NCBI GenBank assembly: GCA_964462185.1
Contig: CAYWWV010000004.1
Coordinates: 1 to 64,000, forward strand
Direction of reading: 5' to 3'
Length of the DNA: 64,000 bases
Origin: RBG-16-57-9 sp964462185
Lineage (GTDB): Archaea; Thermoproteota; Bathyarchaeia; TCS64
Shown here: piece by piece, positions 51,602 through 60,352 of the stretch
Layout of the letters: the number at the start of each line of letters is the position of its first letter
Numbering within the stretch: position 1 is the first letter of the stretch
Notes under the pieces: generated by a model
Told to the model about the DNA's origin: nothing
Seen by the model: only the letters and a program-made list of their open reading frames with translations
Database searches by the model: none
Made by a program: the position numbers and the translations under genes

Positions 51602-53701
51602 TTAGTACCAGGGGAGTTTCCCCTGCTGCTCAAGCCTGAGGTAGGTCTCCCAGTCCTCGTTGATGTGGTTCTGGATGATCTCCAGGAGCTCCTCGTCTAT
51701 GTGTCTGAACCTTCTCTGGGGTTCCAGGTATTCCTTCACAGGCTTGAGCTCGCGGGGCTTGACGGTTAGCTTGAACTCCCCGTGGTCTATCTCCACCAGG
51801 GGCCAAGCCCCTGTTTGGACGGCCAGCCTCCCCACCTCCACCGTCTTGGCTGGGTCGAAGTACCATCCTGTGGGGCAGGGTTGGTGGACCTCGATGTATG
51901 CCAAACCCTCGCCCCTCCTGGTGACCTCTGCGGCCTTCTGGATCTTTCGTTTGAAGTCGGGTATGTATGCCAGGCTTGCTGAGGCTATGTAGGGTATCCG
52001 GTGGGCAGCCATGATCATCAACATGTTTTTGCGTCGCTGGGGCTTGCCCTTCCACAGGCTTCCAACGGGTGTGGTGGTTGTGGCCGCGAATTGGGGGGTG
52101 CTCCCGCTTCGCTGTATGCCGGTGTTCATGTAGGCCTCGTTGTTGTAGCACAGCCAGATTATGGACTCACCCCTCTCGGCGGCCCCGCTCAGGCTTTGGA
52201 GGCCTATGTCGTAGGTGCCGCCGTCGCCTGAGTAGCTGGTGACGTAGACCTTGTCGGCCTTGCCCTTGGCCTTGTAGGCCCTGTAGAACCCTGTTTGGTA
52301 TGCCGCGGTGGCTGCGAAGTTGGCCAGGACCCAGGGGACCCTGACCACCTGGCCGTAGTTGACGCCGCTGCAGTTGGGGGGATCGACCACCACGGTGTTC
52401 TCCCCCAGGGTGTTTAGGAGGGTTCTCACGATGATGCTGGCTCCGCAGCCGGCGCACCCGTCGCTCCCCGGGTAGAGGCATCCATCGTGCTCCACCTCAA
52501 CTGGGGGGGCCATGGGCCTAGTCTTGTGGACTACGTACTCCACCTCCTTCTCCAGCTTTTTGCCCTTGTTGGCCAAGATGTTCCTCCCTGCGGCCGCCAA
52601 GTCATCGATGGGTATGTCCTCCCCGCCCAGCCCCATGATGAAGTTTTTGACGGGGACCCTCACGCCTGTGTTGTATAGGGCCGACTTCAGGTCTTGGAAG
52701 GCCATGCCTCCCTGGGTCCCGTGCATGACGACCCTGTCCACCACGCCGATGCTCTCCACGTCGGCTGCCGCCTCCACCAAGGCCTCCTTGGGGAAGGGCC
52801 TCATGTACCTGAGCTTCAACAGCCCAATCTTCTCCCCCTCGCCCCTGAGGCGGTCAACGGCCCTCCTGGCCGCCGTGGTCATGCTACCCATGGTCACCAG
52901 GAGGCTTTCGGCGTCCTCGCAGCGATACTTCTCCACCAGGCCCCCGTAGCTCCTGCCAAAGGTCTTGCCAAAGCTCTGGTCCACCTCCTGGATCACCTTC
53001 TTAGCCCCGTTTAGAAGCTCCTCATACTCCCTCCTCATGGGGGTGTGCAACTCCGGTGGGAGGGATGCTGTGGGGTAGGTCTTGCTTATGGTGGGGTCCA
53101 CAGGGTGGGGCGCCTTGTAGGGGGGCAGCCATGCGTCCACCTCCTCCTGGCTTGGGAGGAAGACCCTTTCCTGGCTGTAGCTCAGGTAGAAGCCGTCGAG
53201 GCTCAACATGACTGGGAGTAGGACTCGGTGGTCCTCGGCTATCTTGTAGTTCATTAACACCATGTCGAGGCACTCTTGGTTGGACTCCACGAAGTTGACT
53301 ATCCAGCCCAGGTTCATCTCGGGCATGATGTCGCTGTAGTCGGGCCCCAAACTCCAGTACCAGCCCAGGGTTCTATCAGCCACAGCCATAAGCAAAGGCG
53401 TCCGGTAGTTGACCGCCTGGGCCACCACCTCATGCATATAGGCCAAACCCTGGCTGCAGGTGGCGGTGAAGGTTCTGGCTCCAGCCATGGAGGCCCCCAC
53501 GGCTACCGCCATGCAGCTGTGCTCGCCCTCGGTGTGGATGAACTCGGCGTCCAGCTCACCGTTAGCCACGAACTCGCTTATGTATTCGATGATGGTTGTC
53601 TGGGGGGTGATGGGGAAGGCGGGAACCACCTCGGTGCGGGCCAGCCGAACCCCGTGGGCTATGGCCTTGTTCCCAGGCATAACGTCGAACTCTTGCGGCA
53701 T
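51602..53701 (-). CDS. porAB: Pyruvate (2-oxoacid):ferredoxin oxidoreductase, fused alpha and beta subunits
   Basis: This 699-residue protein joins two subunits that are usually separate in archaea. Residues 1-390 are the alpha subunit (PAFPITPQTTIIEYISEF, EGEHSCMAVAVGASMAG). From residue 405 comes the beta subunit, with cluster cysteines in DGCAGCGAS, the TPP motif GDGGTYDIG ... CYNNEAYMNTGIQRS, and a late HQPCPTGW cysteine. It should interconvert pyruvate plus CoA and acetyl-CoA, CO2 and reduced ferredoxin. Related 2-oxoacids are possible. It is the last gene of the order gamma-delta-alpha/beta. Confidence 0.93.
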   Translation of the reverse strand: MPQEFDVMPGNKAIAHGVRLARTEVVPAFPITPQTTIIEYISEFVANGELDAEFIHTEGEHSCMAVAVGASMAGARTFTATCSQGLAYMHEVVAQAVNYRTPLLMAVADRTLGWYWSLGPDYSDIMPEMNLGWIVNFVESNQECLDMVLMNYKIAEDHRVLLPVMLSLDGFYLSYSQERVFLPSQEEVDAWLPPYKAPHPVDPTISKTYPTASLPPELHTPMRREYEELLNGAKKVIQEVDQSFGKTFGRSYGGLVEKYRCEDAESLLVTMGSMTTAARRAVDRLRGEGEKIGLLKLRYMRPFPKEALVEAAADVESIGVVDRVVMHGTQGGMAFQDLKSALYNTGVRVPVKNFIMGLGGEDIPIDDLAAAGRNILANKGKKLEKEVEYVVHKTRPMAPPVEVEHDGCLYPGSDGCAGCGASIIVRTLLNTLGENTVVVDPPNCSGVNYGQVVRVPWVLANFAATAAYQTGFYRAYKAKGKADKVYVTSYSGDGGTYDIGLQSLSGAAERGESIIWLCYNNEAYMNTGIQRSGSTPQFAATTTTPVGSLWKGKPQRRKNMLMIMAAHRIPYIASASLAYIPDFKRKIQKAAEVTRRGEGLAYIEVHQPCPTGWYFDPAKTVEVGRLAVQTGAWPLVEIDHGEFKLTVKPRELKPVKEYLEPQRRFRHIDEELLEIIQNHINEDWETYLRLEQQGKLPWY

Positions 53702-53982
53702 TATTCTCCCTCCCTCACCATCTCAATGGCCTTGGATGGGCACTCGTTGGCACATATCCCACAGCCCTTGCAAAACCTGTAGTCGATGCTGGCTTTTCCA
53801 CCCTCGCCCCGTTTAATGGCTTCCTCCGGGCAGTAGGATATGCACAGCCCACAGGCCACACACTTCTCAAGGTCCACAACCGGCTTGAAGACACGCCAGT
53901 TAGCCACATACTTACCACCTCTACTAGTGAGGTCCGCCACGGCGAACCCACGAATCCCGGTGACATCCTCCGACAACCTCAA
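53701..53982 (-). CDS. porD: POR delta subunit, 2x[4Fe-4S] ferredoxin type
   Basis: A 93-residue protein with two cluster motifs: CVACGLCISYCP and CKGCGICANECP. It passes electrons from the TPP site to external ferredoxin. Its stop overlaps the PorAB start by one base and its start overlaps PorG by 4 bases, so the three are tightly coupled. Confidence 0.95.
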   Translation of the reverse strand: MRLSEDVTGIRGFAVADLTSRGGKYVANWRVFKPVVDLEKCVACGLCISYCPEEAIKRGEGGKASIDYRFCKGCGICANECPSKAIEMVREGE

Positions 53983-54560
53983 CTCTCCTCCTTATACTCC
54001 TCAAACCTAACCTGCTCGAACCCGGCGCGAACAGCCTCCTTGTTGGGCCCAGCCAACCGATCTGGGAACCTCTTCTCCACAGCCTTGTAGAGGCTCTCCA
54101 GCCCCAGCAGACCCGTGGCCTTGGCGAAGGCCCCCAACATGACCGTGTTGGGAATGGGCCTGCCAATCTTCTCCACGGCGATGGAGGTGGCGTCCACGGT
54201 GGCCATCCTCCTCAGATTCACCTTGAAGAACTCCAAGGCCTCCCCAGGCTCCCTGGGAGTGTTCCAAACCACCACTCCCCCCTCCCTCAAACCCTGGGTC
54301 ACGTCCATCTGCTCCGGCATCACGGGGTCCAAAACCAAGAGGTATTCAGGGTAATAGATCATGGACCTTGTCGCCTCGCTCTCATCCCCGATCTGGGCGA
54401 AGGCCAGGACGGGGGCACCCCTACGGGCGCTCCCATACATGGGGAAGGCCCTGCAGAACTTCCCCTCGTAGCTGGCGGCGATGGCTATCAACTCGCCGCA
54501 GGCAACCACGCCCTGGCCGCCCATACCGTGGAGCCTAATCTCTTCAACCAATCTCCACAC
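53979..54560 (-). CDS. porG: POR gamma subunit
   Basis: The 193-residue protein has the family start EIRLHGMGGQGVVACGELIA, then AFPMYGSARRGAPVLAF and RPIPNTVMLGAFAKATGLL. It is the first gene of the por operon. It is divergent from the aminotransferase at 54838 across a 277-base region with a short palindrome. Confidence 0.94.
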   Translation of the reverse strand: MWRLVEEIRLHGMGGQGVVACGELIAIAASYEGKFCRAFPMYGSARRGAPVLAFAQIGDESEATRSMIYYPEYLLVLDPVMPEQMDVTQGLREGGVVVWNTPREPGEALEFFKVNLRRMATVDATSIAVEKIGRPIPNTVMLGAFAKATGLLGLESLYKAVEKRFPDRLAGPNKEAVRAGFEQVRFEEYKEES

Positions 54561-54837
54561 CTACCACAGCCCCAGGGGGCTCTAGCCGCCCCAAGGCACA
54601 AGAATCCATTTATTCCAATAGTAATAACCATTACTGATCCCCCCCCAAGAACCAGTATATACAATATAAACAACAACCCCACCCCCATTCACAGAAACCC
54701 AAAGGACCTCCCAAGGAAAAGCACCGAGTATGTGGCCAAATGCAGCCGGGTGGTCGCAGCCTACAGAAACCCTGGTTAGCGCCCCCATCCCCTTTTTTAT
54801 CTGCCCAAAGGTGAAATACCTCTACGGGAACTACTAA
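54561..54837. promoter_or_regulatory. Divergent promoter region of the por operon and aminotransferase, with palindrome
   Basis: No protein gene is seen here. On the minus strand TATA-like strings (GGAATAAAT near 54608-54616, GTATATAC near 54654-54661) could serve por. AGTAATAACCATTACT at 54620-54635 is a 6-4-6 inverted repeat that would cover the por promoter. A TATA-like TTTTTTAT lies at 54793-54800 for the aminotransferase. Confidence 0.5.
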
Positions 54838-56067
54838 GTGGTTAAATTGGACACGGGGAGATTCTACTCTAAGCTGGGCGCCTCCTACCAGCCAGGCGTG
54901 CTCACCAAGGTGGTGCTGGCAGCCGAGGAGTTCAAACGCCAGGGCAAGAAGATCATCGGCCTAACAGGGGGGATGTACGACGAGGAGAGCTTCCCCTGGA
55001 GGGAGGTCAAAGAGATTTTCTCGGAGGCCCCGGAGGAGGACTGGAGGGTGATGCTCCAATACGGCGGCACCAGGGGATACCAGCCCCTCAGGGAGGAGCT
55101 CAGCAAGTGGATGAAAACACACGGGATAGAGGTGGACCCTTACAAGGAGTTGCTGATAACCACGGGTAGCCAGGAGGCCCTGGACCTGGCCTCACGCATA
55201 TTCCTAGACCCAGGCGACGTGGTCCTGGTGGGCTCACCCACCTACCTCTCAGCCCTATCGGCCTTCAAGGCCAGGGAACCCGACATAAGGGTGGTGAGGC
55301 TGGACGACGACGGCATGGTCCCCCAGGACCTGAGGAGGGTGGTCAGGGAGGTGGAGGGGGAGGGGAAGATGGTGAAGCTCCTCTACGTGATCCCCAGCTT
55401 CCAGAACCCCACCAGCACCATGCTCCCCATGGAGAGGCGCCGGGAGATACTGGAGATCGCCGGGGAACACGACTTCCTCATCTTGGAGGACAACCCCTAC
55501 GGGTACATCTGCTTTGAGGGGGAGATGCCCACACCCCTGAAGGGATTGGACGAGGAGAAGAGGGTGCTATACACCAGCACCTTCAGCAAGATCGTCAGCC
55601 CCGGGATGAGAATCGGCTGGCTGTGCGCCCACCAAGAGTTCATAATGAAGATGGCTGAGGCCAAGAGCACCACCATCATCAGCAACTCCCTCCCAAGCCA
55701 ATACGCAGCCTCCAAGCTCTTCCAACGGGGAGTGGTGGACAAGCAGATAGAAAAGATGAGACGGGTTTACAGGAAGAAACGCGACGTCATGCTGGAGGCC
55801 TTGGAGAGATACTTCCCACCCCAGGCCAGGTGGAACACCCCCAAGGGCGGCCTCTTCCTCTGGGTAGAGTTCCCACCCCACCTAAACATGACCGAGCTCC
55901 TCATGGAAGCCGTGGAGAGGGGAGTAGCCTACATCCCTGGAAGCAACTTCTTCACCACCGAGACCCACCACCACATAAGGCTGAACTACAGCCACCCCAG
56001 CACCGAGGACATCGTGGAGGGGATAAAGATCCTGGGGGAGCTGGTCTCCGAGAAGCTATCACCCTAA
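54838..56067 (+). CDS. PLP-dependent aminotransferase, class I (2-aminoadipate/MocR-like)
   Basis: A 409-residue fold-type I enzyme. TTGSQEALDLASRIFLDPGD is the PLP phosphate loop, DNPYGYICFEG holds the PLP-pyridine Asp, and the Schiff-base lysine is in TSTFSKIVSPGMRIGW. The closest described groups are 2-aminoadipate aminotransferase (LysN) and multi-substrate aromatic or branched-chain aminotransferases. It is divergent from the por operon, which works on 2-oxoacids. GTG 54838 is the start. Confidence 0.9.
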   Translation: MVKLDTGRFYSKLGASYQPGVLTKVVLAAEEFKRQGKKIIGLTGGMYDEESFPWREVKEIFSEAPEEDWRVMLQYGGTRGYQPLREELSKWMKTHGIEVDPYKELLITTGSQEALDLASRIFLDPGDVVLVGSPTYLSALSAFKAREPDIRVVRLDDDGMVPQDLRRVVREVEGEGKMVKLLYVIPSFQNPTSTMLPMERRREILEIAGEHDFLILEDNPYGYICFEGEMPTPLKGLDEEKRVLYTSTFSKIVSPGMRIGWLCAHQEFIMKMAEAKSTTIISNSLPSQYAASKLFQRGVVDKQIEKMRRVYRKKRDVMLEALERYFPPQARWNTPKGGLFLWVEFPPHLNMTELLMEAVERGVAYIPGSNFFTTETHHHIRLNYSHPSTEDIVEGIKILGELVSEKLSP

Positions 56068-56133
56068 CCCCTCCCCCAAATATAGAACAGCGTTTAACAA
56101 CCCCTTTAACCCCGCAAAACAGGATACCCCGAA

Positions 56134-56421
56134 TTGGCTAAAGAAGGTCTGAGTTTCAGGAAGATTGTGGAGCTCCTATCAGCCCTAGAAGAGGAAGACC
56201 ACTCCAACGGCCACCTAGAGGTCCCTGGCTGGACCGGGGAAGCCGCCGAGAAGGGAATAACAACCCTGGTGGAACAAGGATACGTGCACAAGGGGGAGGC
56301 GGGGGAGGGCCGACCCCACTACAAGCTCACCCCCAAGGGTAGAAACGTCCTGCAATACATTAAGCGCTTTGAACCCCTGGTGAACCCCCTGGACCCTGGG
56401 CCTGGCCTAGGCCATCAATAA
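56134..56421 (+). CDS. Small winged-helix protein
   Basis: A 95-residue protein starting at TTG 56134. The segment GEAAEKGITTLVEQGYVHKG then GEGRPHYKLTPKGRNVLQYI looks like the recognition helix and wing of a winged-helix regulator. No ligand domain is seen. Its targets are unknown. Confidence 0.65.
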   Translation: MAKEGLSFRKIVELLSALEEEDHSNGHLEVPGWTGEAAEKGITTLVEQGYVHKGEAGEGRPHYKLTPKGRNVLQYIKRFEPLVNPLDPGPGLGHQ

Positions 56422-56450
56422 ACCTAATACTGCCTCCCACCATAGCTTCA

Positions 56451-56693
56451 ATGACCGCCTTGGCCCAACCGCCTCGACTCTCAGAGAAGGAGATGGAGTT
56501 CCTCAGGATGGTAGCTAGCTCTAGCCATAGGCAGGTGAGCCAGGAATCCCTGAAAAGGAGGCTACTGGAACAGGGGGTGTTGACCGAGGACGAGTTCAAG
56601 GAGGTCAAGAAGAGGCTTCTCTTCTCAGGTATAATTGGAATAGTCTACGGGAACATCACCCTGGAACGCGACCTCAACGAGTTGGAGCTCTAA
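56451..56693 (+). CDS. Small helical protein of unknown function
   Basis: An 80-residue, mostly helical, charged protein (LSEKEMEFLRMVASSSHRQV, then LTEDEFKEVKKRLLFSG). It might be a winged helix without a clear wing. ATG 56451 lies about 25-30 bases after TATA-like CAATAAACCTAATA. Its 3' end overlaps the convergent Lrp gene by 20 bases. Confidence 0.55.
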   Translation: MTALAQPPRLSEKEMEFLRMVASSSHRQVSQESLKRRLLEQGVLTEDEFKEVKKRLLFSGIIGIVYGNITLERDLNELEL

Positions 56694-57132
56694 CCAAATG
56701 GTTGGAGCCCTCCTTCAGGGTGCTCAACACCACCGAGGTCTTGGTCCTCACCACGTTAGGCAGCTTCAAAACCCTTTCAATGAAATTGCTCAGAGACTGC
56801 CTCGAGTCGAACTTGCCCACCACCAAGATGTCCGCGTCCCCAGTGATGTTATAAACAGCTATAGCCTGGCTCAACCGGGCGATCTCCTCCCCCACCTCCT
56901 TAATCATCCCCCCCGAAACAATCACCTCGGTCACAGCCGTCAAGACATAGCCCAACTTCTCATAGTCCAAGAGAGTGGTGTACCCCTTGATAATGCCCTG
57001 AGCCTCCATCTCCTTCAACCTACTGGCAACAGTACCACTGGAGACGCCCAACTTCCGCGCAACCTCCCTGATGCTCTGCCTACTGTCCCGAACAAACTCC
57101 TCCAAAACCTTCAGCGAGACTTCATCGATCAT
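56674..57132 (-). CDS. Lrp/AsnC-family regulator (second in window)
   Basis: A 152-residue protein with an HTH (LGVSSGTVASRLKEMEAQGI) and a RAM domain (ITGDADILVVGKFDSRQSL). ATG 57132 lies 30-37 bases after a TATA box (TTTATATA, 57162-57169). The longer frame adds a leader that covers this promoter. Its effector and targets are unknown. The neighbouring SCP2 gene lies upstream on the same strand. Confidence 0.9.
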   Translation of the reverse strand: MIDEVSLKVLEEFVRDSRQSIREVARKLGVSSGTVASRLKEMEAQGIIKGYTTLLDYEKLGYVLTAVTEVIVSGGMIKEVGEEIARLSQAIAVYNITGDADILVVGKFDSRQSLSNFIERVLKLPNVVRTKTSVVLSTLKEGSNHLVRAPTR

Positions 57133-57223
57133 AGGCACTGGGGTTTCAATTGATTCAAGATGTATATAAAATATTTTCAAACGATTAAAAACGAGTAGTT
57201 TGGATGCGCGTCTTTTAACGAGT

Positions 57224-57619
57224 TTAGTATTCCACTGGGATGGTTTTCATCAACTCGAATAGCCTCAGGAAGGCCTTGCTGTAGCGGATGATGGAGCTCA
57301 TGTTCCCCTTGAAGGGCAGCTGCCTGGTCATCAAAGCGTTTTGGGCGTCCAGCTCCCCCTTGTTCACCTTGACCCAAACATCGTAGGGGCCCTCAAGGGT
57401 GTAATCCGTCTTCTCGCCCTCAGCCAGCTCTCGCACCTCCACCACCTCCCCATCCTCAAACCTCATGTAGATGGGGGCAAGGTCGGGCTTGTCGGCCACC
57501 TTGAAGGTGAAGGTGGCGTTGAACCCCTTGGTCTTGATTCTGAACTCCTCGTCTCCGTTGGCTATCTCCTTACACTTCAGCCAGTAGTCCAAACTTAGGA
57601 ACTTAACCAAGCTTTTCAC
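57224..57619 (-). CDS. SCP2 sterol/lipid-transfer domain protein
   Basis: A 131-residue SCP2-like protein: KEIANGDEEFRIKTKGFNAT at the start, MRFEDGEVVEVRELAEGEKT and YTLEGPYDVWVKVNKGELD in the middle, and a helical C-terminus. Such domains bind acyl-CoA or other lipids. GTG 57619 lies about 27 bases after a TATA-like TTTTATTCC (57643-57651). A longer frame up to 57781 would overlap guaA on the opposite strand and has no family match. Confidence 0.78.
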   Translation of the reverse strand: MKSLVKFLSLDYWLKCKEIANGDEEFRIKTKGFNATFTFKVADKPDLAPIYMRFEDGEVVEVRELAEGEKTDYTLEGPYDVWVKVNKGELDAQNALMTRQLPFKGNMSSIIRYSKAFLRLFELMKTIPVEY

Positions 57620-57716
57620 CTTTCCTTGGATAGATTGGGAAATAGGAATAAAACCCTTACCCTCCCAACCATGGGTATATGAAAAGAAATAAAGCACCCA
57701 CTCTCGATTGAATCGT

Positions 57717-59264
57717 ATGGAGAAACCACTGCCCGATGGGATTGCTATACTAGATTTTGGTGGGCAGTACTGCCATCTCATTGCCAGGAGGGTGCGGGAA
57801 CTCCGCGTTTACAGCGAGATTCTCCCCAGCGACAGCGATGCCAGCGACCTTGAAGCCCTGGGGGGTCGAATGAAGCTGAAGGGGGTTATTATAAGCGGCA
57901 GTCCCAGCAGCGTCAGGTCTGAGAGAGCCCTCACCCTGGACAGCTCTATTGTGGATTACGGCCTCCCCGTGCTGGGGTTGTGCTATGGGCTCCACCTTTT
58001 GGCCAAGATGTTTGGGGGTGTGCTGGGGAGGGCGAGGGAGTACGGGGTGACGCAGGCGTTTATCGATGAGCCCACAGGTGTTTTGGAGGGCTTGGACGCC
58101 CAGGAACAGGTTTGGATGAGCCACGGCGACACAGTCTTTAAACCCCCCCAAGGCTGGAAGGTTATAGCCCACACAGAGAGGGCCCCAGTGGCCGCCATGG
58201 TTGACCCCACAGGCAGGCTTTGGGGGCTGCAGTGGCACCCCGAAGTAGTCCACACAACCAAGGGGGGTTTGATGCTCAGAAACTTTGTTTACGGGGTTTG
58301 TGGAGCCAAGCCCAACTGGGCGCCAGCTGACATGGTGGAGGAGACGGTGGAAAAGATAAGGGATGAGGTGGGCCAGGGGCGGGCAGTGATTGCTCTAAGC
58401 GGCGGAGTTGACAGCAGCGTTGCCGCGGCTCTGGCTGCTAGGGCCTTGGGGGAGAGGCTTCTGGCGGTCCACGTGGACCACGGGTTGATGAGGGCAAACG
58501 AGTCCCAGCAGGTCTACCAGGCCTTCAAGGACACAGGCCTACAGCTGGAGGTGGTGGAGGCCTCCGAGAGATTCCTAAAACGGTTAGAGGGTGTGGAGGA
58601 CCCTGAGGAGAAGCGCAGGGTCATCGGGGAGGAGTTCGTCAAGGTTTTCGAGGAGAAGGCCAGGGAGTTTGGCGCTGAATACCTGATCCAGGGAACCATA
58701 TACCCAGACCGAATAGAATCGGGGACCACCAAGAACAGCGACACCATCAAAACCCACCACAACGTGGGTGGGCTTCCAGAGGTCATGGAGTTCAAATCGG
58801 TGATAGAACCCTTGAGGGAGCTCTACAAGGATGAGGTGCGTGAGCTGGGCTCCAAGCTGGGGCTGCCACCCGAGATTCTCAACCGACAACCCTTCCCCGG
58901 CCCCGGGCTAGCCGTCAGGGTGATCGGGGAGGTTACCCGTGAGAAGCTTGAGGTCCTCCGGCAGGCGGACTCCATAGTGGTGGAGGAGATCGAGAAATCC
59001 GGGGTGGGGGAGGGGCTTTGGCAGTACTTCGCCGTGCTTACCAACACCTTGTCAACGGGGGTGAAGGGTGATGAGAGGGCTTACGGGTACACGGTTGCAG
59101 TTAGGGCGGTTGAGAGTATAGATGCTATGACGGCTAGGTTTTGGTTTGCCCCGTGGGAGTTGCTGGAGAGGATCAGCAGTAGGATTGGAAACGAGATATC
59201 CCAGGTAACCCGCGTAGTCTACGATGTGACCCACAAGCCCCCCAGCACCATCGAGTGGGAGTGA
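57717..59264 (+). CDS. guaA: GMP synthase (glutamine-hydrolysing), single polypeptide
   Basis: A 515-residue enzyme that aminates XMP to GMP. The glutamine amidotransferase domain has Cys89 (GLCYG) and His174/Glu176 (QWHPE). The synthetase domain has the P-loop SGGVDSS at 228-234, and the dimerisation domain ends in IEWE. Many archaea encode the two halves as separate genes; here they are fused, as in bacteria. ATG 57717 is about 25 bases after a TATA-like AAATAAAG. Confidence 0.95.
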   Translation: MEKPLPDGIAILDFGGQYCHLIARRVRELRVYSEILPSDSDASDLEALGGRMKLKGVIISGSPSSVRSERALTLDSSIVDYGLPVLGLCYGLHLLAKMFGGVLGRAREYGVTQAFIDEPTGVLEGLDAQEQVWMSHGDTVFKPPQGWKVIAHTERAPVAAMVDPTGRLWGLQWHPEVVHTTKGGLMLRNFVYGVCGAKPNWAPADMVEETVEKIRDEVGQGRAVIALSGGVDSSVAAALAARALGERLLAVHVDHGLMRANESQQVYQAFKDTGLQLEVVEASERFLKRLEGVEDPEEKRRVIGEEFVKVFEEKAREFGAEYLIQGTIYPDRIESGTTKNSDTIKTHHNVGGLPEVMEFKSVIEPLRELYKDEVRELGSKLGLPPEILNRQPFPGPGLAVRVIGEVTREKLEVLRQADSIVVEEIEKSGVGEGLWQYFAVLTNTLSTGVKGDERAYGYTVAVRAVESIDAMTARFWFAPWELLERISSRIGNEISQVTRVVYDVTHKPPSTIEWE

Positions 59265-59265
59265 G

Positions 59266-59688
59266 ATGAGCTATCGATACTTGGAGGAGGGGCCAACGGC
59301 CGACCTCATGGTGGAGGCCCGGGGGAGAACCCTGGGGGAGGCCTTCGCCCAGGCTGCCCTATCGTTCTTCAACGCCTTCACACCGCTGGAGAAAATAGAG
59401 GCCAAGGAGGAGTTCGAGGTCCAGGCCGAGGGGAGGGACTTGGAGAGCCTCTTGTTCAACCTCATGGACGAGCTTCTCTACATCAACGATGTGGAGAACC
59501 TGGTGGCCAAGGAGGTGGATGTGGAGGTGGACATGGAGAGGCTGGTGGCTGTGGCTCGATGCCGGGGTGAAAGGTTTCAGCCTGGGCGACACGAGCCCGG
59601 GATAATGGTGAAGGCCGTGACCTACCACCTAATGGAGATCAAGGAAACCCCTGAGGGCTGGATAGTCAGAATAGTCTTCGACACCTAG
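59266..59688 (+). CDS. Archease
   Basis: A 140-residue protein that activates the RNA ligase RtcB and promotes its guanylylation. Family segments are YRYLEEGPTADLMVEARG (metal-site Asp), LESLLFNLMDELLYI and HEPGIMVKAVTYHLMEIK. It starts two bases after guaA, so they are co-transcribed. RtcB itself is not in the window. Confidence 0.93.
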   Translation: MSYRYLEEGPTADLMVEARGRTLGEAFAQAALSFFNAFTPLEKIEAKEEFEVQAEGRDLESLLFNLMDELLYINDVENLVAKEVDVEVDMERLVAVARCRGERFQPGRHEPGIMVKAVTYHLMEIKETPEGWIVRIVFDT

Positions 59689-60350
59689 CCGCAGGTTGGC
59701 CCCCAAGACTCCATCCCCTCAGCCATATCCCAGAAGAGGCACTCGTATTGGAGGCTGGTATGGAAATGGTCCTCCATCAAAGCTCTGTGCCGTGAACCAA
59801 GTTTTGCGGCCTCCCGGTTGACCGAGTCGATGTAGAAGCCCACGAGTTCACGGTATTCGGGTGTGGTGTAGGCCTCCCCCCACTCCCGGTAGAGGGGGTC
59901 TGGACACCCAGCACCCACCACTATTTCACCCACATCCAAGTAGGTCCACATACAGGGCAAGAGGGCGGCAGCTATCTCGCCGAGAACCCCCGTGGTCGCC
60001 ACCCTCAACAGGTGGTTAGTGTAGGCCAGGGTGGTTGGGGATTTCTCCCACGTTAGGTCCCTGTTAATCCCCAGCCTCTGGGAGAGGTCTTCCAACAGCG
60101 CCGTCTCGTAGTTGATGCAACCCATGGCTAGCCGGGTCCACCGCTGGATGCCCTCCAGGTCTTCGGCCTTGGAGGCAGCCAGGTTGGTACACCGGGTGAA
60201 CTCCACCAAGTAGAGGAGGTCCTGCTCAACATAGTAGATGAACTTCTCCCTAGGCAGCTCCCCCCTGGCGAGCTGGTGGATGAAGGGGTGCCTCAGAATG
60301 GCGTCCCAGAGCCCCTGGTGTCGGGACCTCAACTCCTGGGCGAAACCCAC
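59685..60350 (-). CDS. tenA: TenA-family thiaminase II
   Basis: A 221-residue helical enzyme that salvages the pyrimidine of damaged thiamine. Key parts are HPFIHQLARGELPREKFIYY and AMGCINYETALLEDLS. A later segment, LPCMWTYLDVGE, is where TenA usually reads CPWxYxxIG. It lies three bases after ThiD-ThiN, the last gene of the riboswitch-led thiamine operon. Its stop overlaps archease by 4 bases. Confidence 0.92.
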   Translation of the reverse strand: MGFAQELRSRHQGLWDAILRHPFIHQLARGELPREKFIYYVEQDLLYLVEFTRCTNLAASKAEDLEGIQRWTRLAMGCINYETALLEDLSQRLGINRDLTWEKSPTTLAYTNHLLRVATTGVLGEIAAALLPCMWTYLDVGEIVVGAGCPDPLYREWGEAYTTPEYRELVGFYIDSVNREAAKLGSRHRALMEDHFHTSLQYECLFWDMAEGMESWGPTCG

Positions 60351-60352
60351 CG

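Noticed and set aside
57620..57781. Longer N-terminus for the SCP2 protein
   Set aside because: It would overlap the guaA start on the opposite strand and cover the likely SCP2 TATA box. The added residues do not resemble SCP2 proteins.
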